Shown here: positions 63,318 to 64,000 of the stretch, piece after piece
How positions within the stretch are numbered: the stretch's first letter is position 1
How the letters are laid out: every line of letters begins with the position of its first letter
Assembly (NCBI GenBank): GCA_018648325.1
Contig: JABGRK010000016.1
Location: 73,338 to 137,337 of the forward strand
DNA from: Chloroflexota bacterium
GTDB lineage: Bacteria > Chloroflexota > Dehalococcoidia > JABGRK01
Direction: 5' to 3'
DNA: 64,000 nucleotides
Translations under genes and position numbers: made by a program
The notes under the pieces: generated by a model
Databases searched by the model: none
What the model was told of the DNA's origin: nothing
What the model saw: the letters and a program-made list of their open reading frames with translations, nothing else

Positions 63318-64000
63318 ATGTTTCGTTATTTAACAGCAGGAGAATCGCATGGCAAAGGGCATATAGTCGTGCTTGAGGGGATACCTGCAGGACTTCCTGT
63401 ATCTGAGGAATATATCACGCGTCAGCTTCAGCGTCGTCAGGGTGGCTATGGCCGTGGCGGACGCATGAAAATAGAAAAGGACCGTGCTGAGATAATATCC
63501 GGTGTACGCCATGGGCTTACTCTGGGCAGTCCCGTATCGATGCTTATTCACAACCTCGATTGGGATAATTGGAAAGACGTGATGTCCACCTATCCGATAA
63601 GTGAGCAAACAGAGCCGGTAACAAAAGTACGTCCTGGTCATGCCGATCTCCCCGGTGTCCTCAAGTATGGGCATGATGATGTGCGTAATGTATTGGAGCG
63701 TGCAAGCGCTCGTGAGACCGCAGCCAGGGTTGCTGCAGGTGCTGTGATAAGAGGACTGCTCGATAAATTTAACATCGTTATTAACAGCCATACTGTTTGC
63801 ATAGCGGGTAAGTGGGCCAAGGCAAGTGGTCCTACTGATTGGGACAAGGTGGAAGCATCTGCCGTTTATTGCGCCGATGGTGATGCCGAAAAACTGATGA
63901 TCAAAGAGATCGATGCTGCCAGAGACGCCGGCGATACGGTTGGTGGAGTTTTCGAAGTTGTGGCGCAGGGTGTTCCGGTCGGGTTGGGCAGTTATGCGCA
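63318..64000 (+). CDS. aroC: Chorismate synthase, N-terminal part (cut by window edge)
   Basis: AroC makes chorismate, the precursor feeding pabBA and the aromatic amino acids, using reduced FMN. 227 residues are visible; the stop lies beyond base 64000. The first residues MFRYLTAGESHGKG contain the family signature, and ERASARETAARVAAG is the second one. GGAGG lies 7 bases before the ATG. A strong promoter stands upstream. Confidence 0.96.
   Translation, partial: MFRYLTAGESHGKGHIVVLEGIPAGLPVSEEYITRQLQRRQGGYGRGGRMKIEKDRAEIISGVRHGLTLGSPVSMLIHNLDWDNWKDVMSTYPISEQTEPVTKVRPGHADLPGVLKYGHDDVRNVLERASARETAARVAAGAVIRGLLDKFNIVINSHTVCIAGKWAKASGPTDWDKVEASAVYCADGDAEKLMIKEIDAARDAGDTVGGVFEVVAQGVPVGLGSYA

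Overview
The window comes from a bacterial chromosome of moderate GC with closely packed housekeeping genes. It best fits a strictly anaerobic Chloroflexota of the Dehalococcoidia type. The reasons: the division cluster runs mraZ-rsmH-two small genes-ftsA-ftsZ with no mur, ftsI, ftsW, ftsL or ftsQ genes, as expected for a lineage without peptidoglycan; ribonucleotide reductase is the B12-dependent class II enzyme; selB is present; and transketolase is split into two genes. The lineage call is an inference from gene content; no marker phylogeny could be run. No rRNA, tRNA, CRISPR array, insertion sequence, prophage or integrase was recognised, and no gene-free stretch exceeds 300 bases (the longest is about 277 bases, at 242-518).

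Layout. 1-3 kb: start of glyA (minus, cut by the window edge), an ATP-grasp acyl-CoA synthetase subunit, then rpsP-khpA-rimM-comF. 3-5 kb: a winged-helix/ferredoxin protein very rich in cysteine, followed by a 56-residue protein with RING-finger metal-ligand spacing. 5-11 kb: plsC-ispH-dgt-dnaG-rpoD, tightly coupled. 11-12.7 kb (minus): amidohydrolase-thpR-zinc ribbon. 12.8-18.4 kb: split transketolase, a small acidic protein, proBA (minus), tsaD. 18.5-20.7 kb: groES-groEL behind a CIRCE operator. 20.7-33.5 kb: glycogen-debranching-type glucosidase, M16 peptidase, holB-ricT, an M50/CBS protease, enoyl-CoA hydratase, radA, clpC (with a second CIRCE-like operator) and a histone-deacetylase-like hydrolase. 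33.5-38.8 kb: selB-nurA followed by a stand-alone HAS-barrel-like gene and herA, an archaeal-type DNA end-resection set. 38.9-44.3 kb: thiolase, pabB-pabA-pabC, an MFS transporter. 44.3-53.1 kb (minus): mog-trmD-rplS-priA, def-cca-secD-secF. 53.2-61.4 kb: mraZ division cluster, then nrdR-nrdJ and a small partner gene. 61.4-64 kb: PEP carboxykinase (minus) and the first part of aroC.

Several regulatory circuits can be read directly: CIRCE operators at groES and clpC (HrcA), a four-repeat MraZ operator, a pair of NrdR boxes 31 bp apart, and three promoters whose -10 box lies only 7-8 bases before the start codon (amidohydrolase, proB, pabB), which implies leaderless mRNAs. Many genes overlap by 1 or 4 bases (TAATG, ATGA, TTGA), pointing to translational coupling. 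TTG starts are frequent (rpsP, pabA, thiolase, the HAS-like gene, the glucosidase, the M16 peptidase).
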